Assembly (NCBI RefSeq): GCF_900113325.1
Contig: NZ_FOOY01000007.1
Span: 81,165 to 145,164, forward strand
DNA length: 64,000 bases
Reading direction: 5' to 3'
Source: Sporolactobacillus nakayamae
Lineage (GTDB): Bacteria > Bacillota > Bacilli > Bacillales > Sporolactobacillaceae
Shown piece after piece: positions 62,465-64,000 of this stretch. Made by a program: the position numbers and the translations under genes. The first letter of the stretch is position 1. Each line of letters opens with the position of its first letter. Under the pieces are notes generated by a model that did no database searches, had not been told where the DNA came from, and saw only the letters and a program-made list of their open reading frames with translations.

Positions 62465-64000
62465 GTGAACGGTCAATCTCGTACGAAGTACACTCGGTTT
62501 TCAATTCTACTTGTTGCTATTATGCTCGTGAGTCTATTAGCCTATTATCCCGCGCAAGCGAAGAAATCTTATACGTATTATGTTCATAAGACTTCCAAAC
62601 TGTACACAACATCCAACAGTTCTAAGCAGTTTATGCGCTATGTACCAATCAATGCAAAACTGAAGACGACGAGCAAGAAAACAAGCAAGATGGTAAAGAT
62701 TACATATGGAGGGCTTAGCGGATATGTCTATCGTTCAAATCTATGGACGAAAAGGACAACGAAAACCCGATACATTCATAAAACCTCTTACCTTTACTCA
62801 AGCCGCGACGCTTCGAAACAACGTACTTGGAAAATAGCGATCAATAAGAAACTGACCACAGATAGTAACATGAATTTCAAGATGTATCACGTGAACTACA
62901 AGGGAAAACGCGGGTATGTCTATAAGTCAAATTTGTCTCCTTATAAAACGACCGTTGTTAAATACGTGAAGAAAAAATCAAAGCAGTACAAAAATTACAG
63001 TCATACAAAGCGATATTCCGGGACGATTCCGCTCGGAACCCGATTGGAGACACAGAGTCCGCAATCAAACAAGATGTTCTGGGTAACTTATAATGGACGG
63101 AAAAGCTATGTTTATAAATCCAATCTGACAAATGCTGAATTGAATTATACTTATAACAACCAAGTTGCGGACAATACGTATGGTGTCGTGTCCGAAGGCG
63201 GCAATCATGGAATTTGGGATCAGCCTTATGGAATAAAGGATGCGAAATCGGTCGGCAAAATAGCTGACTATGAACGTGTTCCGCTGAATGTATTGCGCGC
63301 GTCGGAAGTCGGCGGCGTAGCTTGGTATCAGGTCAGCGTCGACGGGCGAACACTCGGATGGATTCATAAGAGTATTGTCCAAATAACATCGAATATGGCG
63401 AATGACGGAAGCATTCCGCACCTGGCTGTTGCGAGTGTGGCAAAGTCTGATTCATTCCTGTATCAATCGCCGGGCAATGGAATTATTACAAGCCTTAACA
63501 TTTATGCTAACCTGCGACTCAAAATTGACATGATTGCAAACAACGGCGAGTGGGTGCATATTAAGAAATATACGGCTGGAACATCCTTAGGGTGGGTTAA
63601 AGTTAGCGATCTTTCCATTCAAGCGACAAGCGCCGGTAAAGCATTGAACGTCAATTACGGCGCGACCATAGCAAGCAGCAAGGCACCGATCTTTGACGAC
63701 AATGATCACTTTGTCGGTTACAGCGGTCAGTTTAATGCAGACGGCAGACATGTTCAAATTAATCAGGAAAAACAAGTAGAGAACGAAGAACGGTATCGTA
63801 TTTCCTATAATAACCATGTGATCGGTTGGGTCGTCAGCACGGCGTTGAACCTAAACAACCCGGCCATAAGTTATCAAGTCGTGAAAAACACAGGCGCAAT
63901 ATACAACGGACAATCAAATGGAGATGCTCCTAATACAGGTTTGCAGCTCGGTTCTTTGTCTGCATACACGAATCGCATGCTTGAAGTCATCAAAGTATCC
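62465..64000 (+). CDS. Secreted multi-repeat SH3/GW-domain cell wall protein, partial (3' end beyond window)
   Basis: The frame is open from GTG 62465 to the last base (512 codons). It starts with a signal peptide (RFSILLVAIMLVSLLAYYPAQA), then about three ~60-residue basic repeats each ending GYVYKSNL-like (residues ~38-220). At least four GW/SH3-type repeats follow (GIWDQPYGIKDAKSVGKI ... LGWIHKSIVQ; SLGWVKVSDLS; VIGWVVSTALN). GW repeats anchor autolysins and adhesins to lipoteichoic acid; a catalytic domain may lie downstream, outside the window. GGAAGGAG stands 10 nt before the GTG. Confidence 0.85.
   Translation, partial: MNGQSRTKYTRFSILLVAIMLVSLLAYYPAQAKKSYTYYVHKTSKLYTTSNSSKQFMRYVPINAKLKTTSKKTSKMVKITYGGLSGYVYRSNLWTKRTTKTRYIHKTSYLYSSRDASKQRTWKIAINKKLTTDSNMNFKMYHVNYKGKRGYVYKSNLSPYKTTVVKYVKKKSKQYKNYSHTKRYSGTIPLGTRLETQSPQSNKMFWVTYNGRKSYVYKSNLTNAELNYTYNNQVADNTYGVVSEGGNHGIWDQPYGIKDAKSVGKIADYERVPLNVLRASEVGGVAWYQVSVDGRTLGWIHKSIVQITSNMANDGSIPHLAVASVAKSDSFLYQSPGNGIITSLNIYANLRLKIDMIANNGEWVHIKKYTAGTSLGWVKVSDLSIQATSAGKALNVNYGATIASSKAPIFDDNDHFVGYSGQFNADGRHVQINQEKQVENEERYRISYNNHVIGWVVSTALNLNNPAISYQVVKNTGAIYNGQSNGDAPNTGLQLGSLSAYTNRMLEVIKVS

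Overview
The window reads as chromosome of a spore-forming Firmicute of the class Bacilli. Gram-positive ribosome binding sites (GGAGG-type), TTG/GTG starts, lipoprotein boxes, an S-box riboswitch, an OpuA/GbsR osmoprotection locus, a yhbDEF-type bactofilin operon and a ycs/kip (5-oxoprolinase) operon all point there. A full-length phosphoketolase, a D-lactate-dehydrogenase-like enzyme with a Rex-like site, and aminopeptidase C suggest a fermentative, lactic-acid-forming lineage. Sporolactobacillaceae is my best inference, but no rRNA or marker gene is present to prove it.

Layout. 1-2.5 kb: a 21-bp degenerate tandem repeat, then a DrrA/DrrB-type ABC exporter whose ATPase has lost its C-terminal LDEVFL segment through a 5-bp duplication. 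2.7-9.7 kb: a small membrane protein, a GNAT acetyltransferase, phosphoketolase, a left-handed beta-helix protein, a fused MsrA-MsrB and a DUF2075 ATPase. 9.7-18.3 kb (minus strand): a peptide ABC transporter operon (SBP-B-C-D-F) ending in a DUF1028 protein and a PucR-type regulator, with overlapping stop/start codons. 18.5-21 kb: a LacI-family regulator with a perfect 18-bp palindrome upstream, and a CycA-type permease. 21-28 kb: yhbD and two bactofilins, a hypoxanthine-DNA glycosylase, an amidohydrolase, an aminotransferase and a Ser-rich lipoprotein.

28.4-37.5 kb is an accessory-looking surface-carbohydrate island: epimerase, two paralogous GT4 glycosyltransferases, a CapD/PseB-like dehydratase, a DUF1796 protein, two DUF4183 proteins and two orphan proteins. 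Two promoters matching the sigma-K consensus (AC-N16-CATA) lie in it. I infer late, mother-cell expression and a role in decorating the spore surface.

38-43 kb: a D-2-hydroxyacid dehydrogenase, then gbsR divergent from opuAA-AB-AC. 43.2-44.2 kb: repeats and an unassigned structured RNA with a strong promoter and a terminator, upstream of a ketopantoate-reductase-like gene. 45-48.6 kb: deoB-pdp-deoC, which convert deoxynucleosides to deoxyribose-1-P, deoxyribose-5-P and then glyceraldehyde-3-P plus acetaldehyde. 48.7 kb: a solitary tRNA with a CUC anticodon. 49-55 kb: a type II NADH dehydrogenase, S-box-controlled metY, an aldehyde dehydrogenase, a Gfo/Idh oxidoreductase and rpiA. 55.5-60 kb: an NRAMP-like carrier and 5-oxoprolinase PxpA-YcsI-PxpB-PxpC. 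60-64 kb: pepC, repeats, and the start of a large SH3/GW-repeat wall protein cut by the window end.

A dispersed family of intergenic repeats (near 16.4-16.75, 43.2-43.86 and 61.6-62.1 kb) recurs in three of the largest gaps. Coordinates of starts were chosen from ribosome binding sites and family N-termini. No database search was possible.
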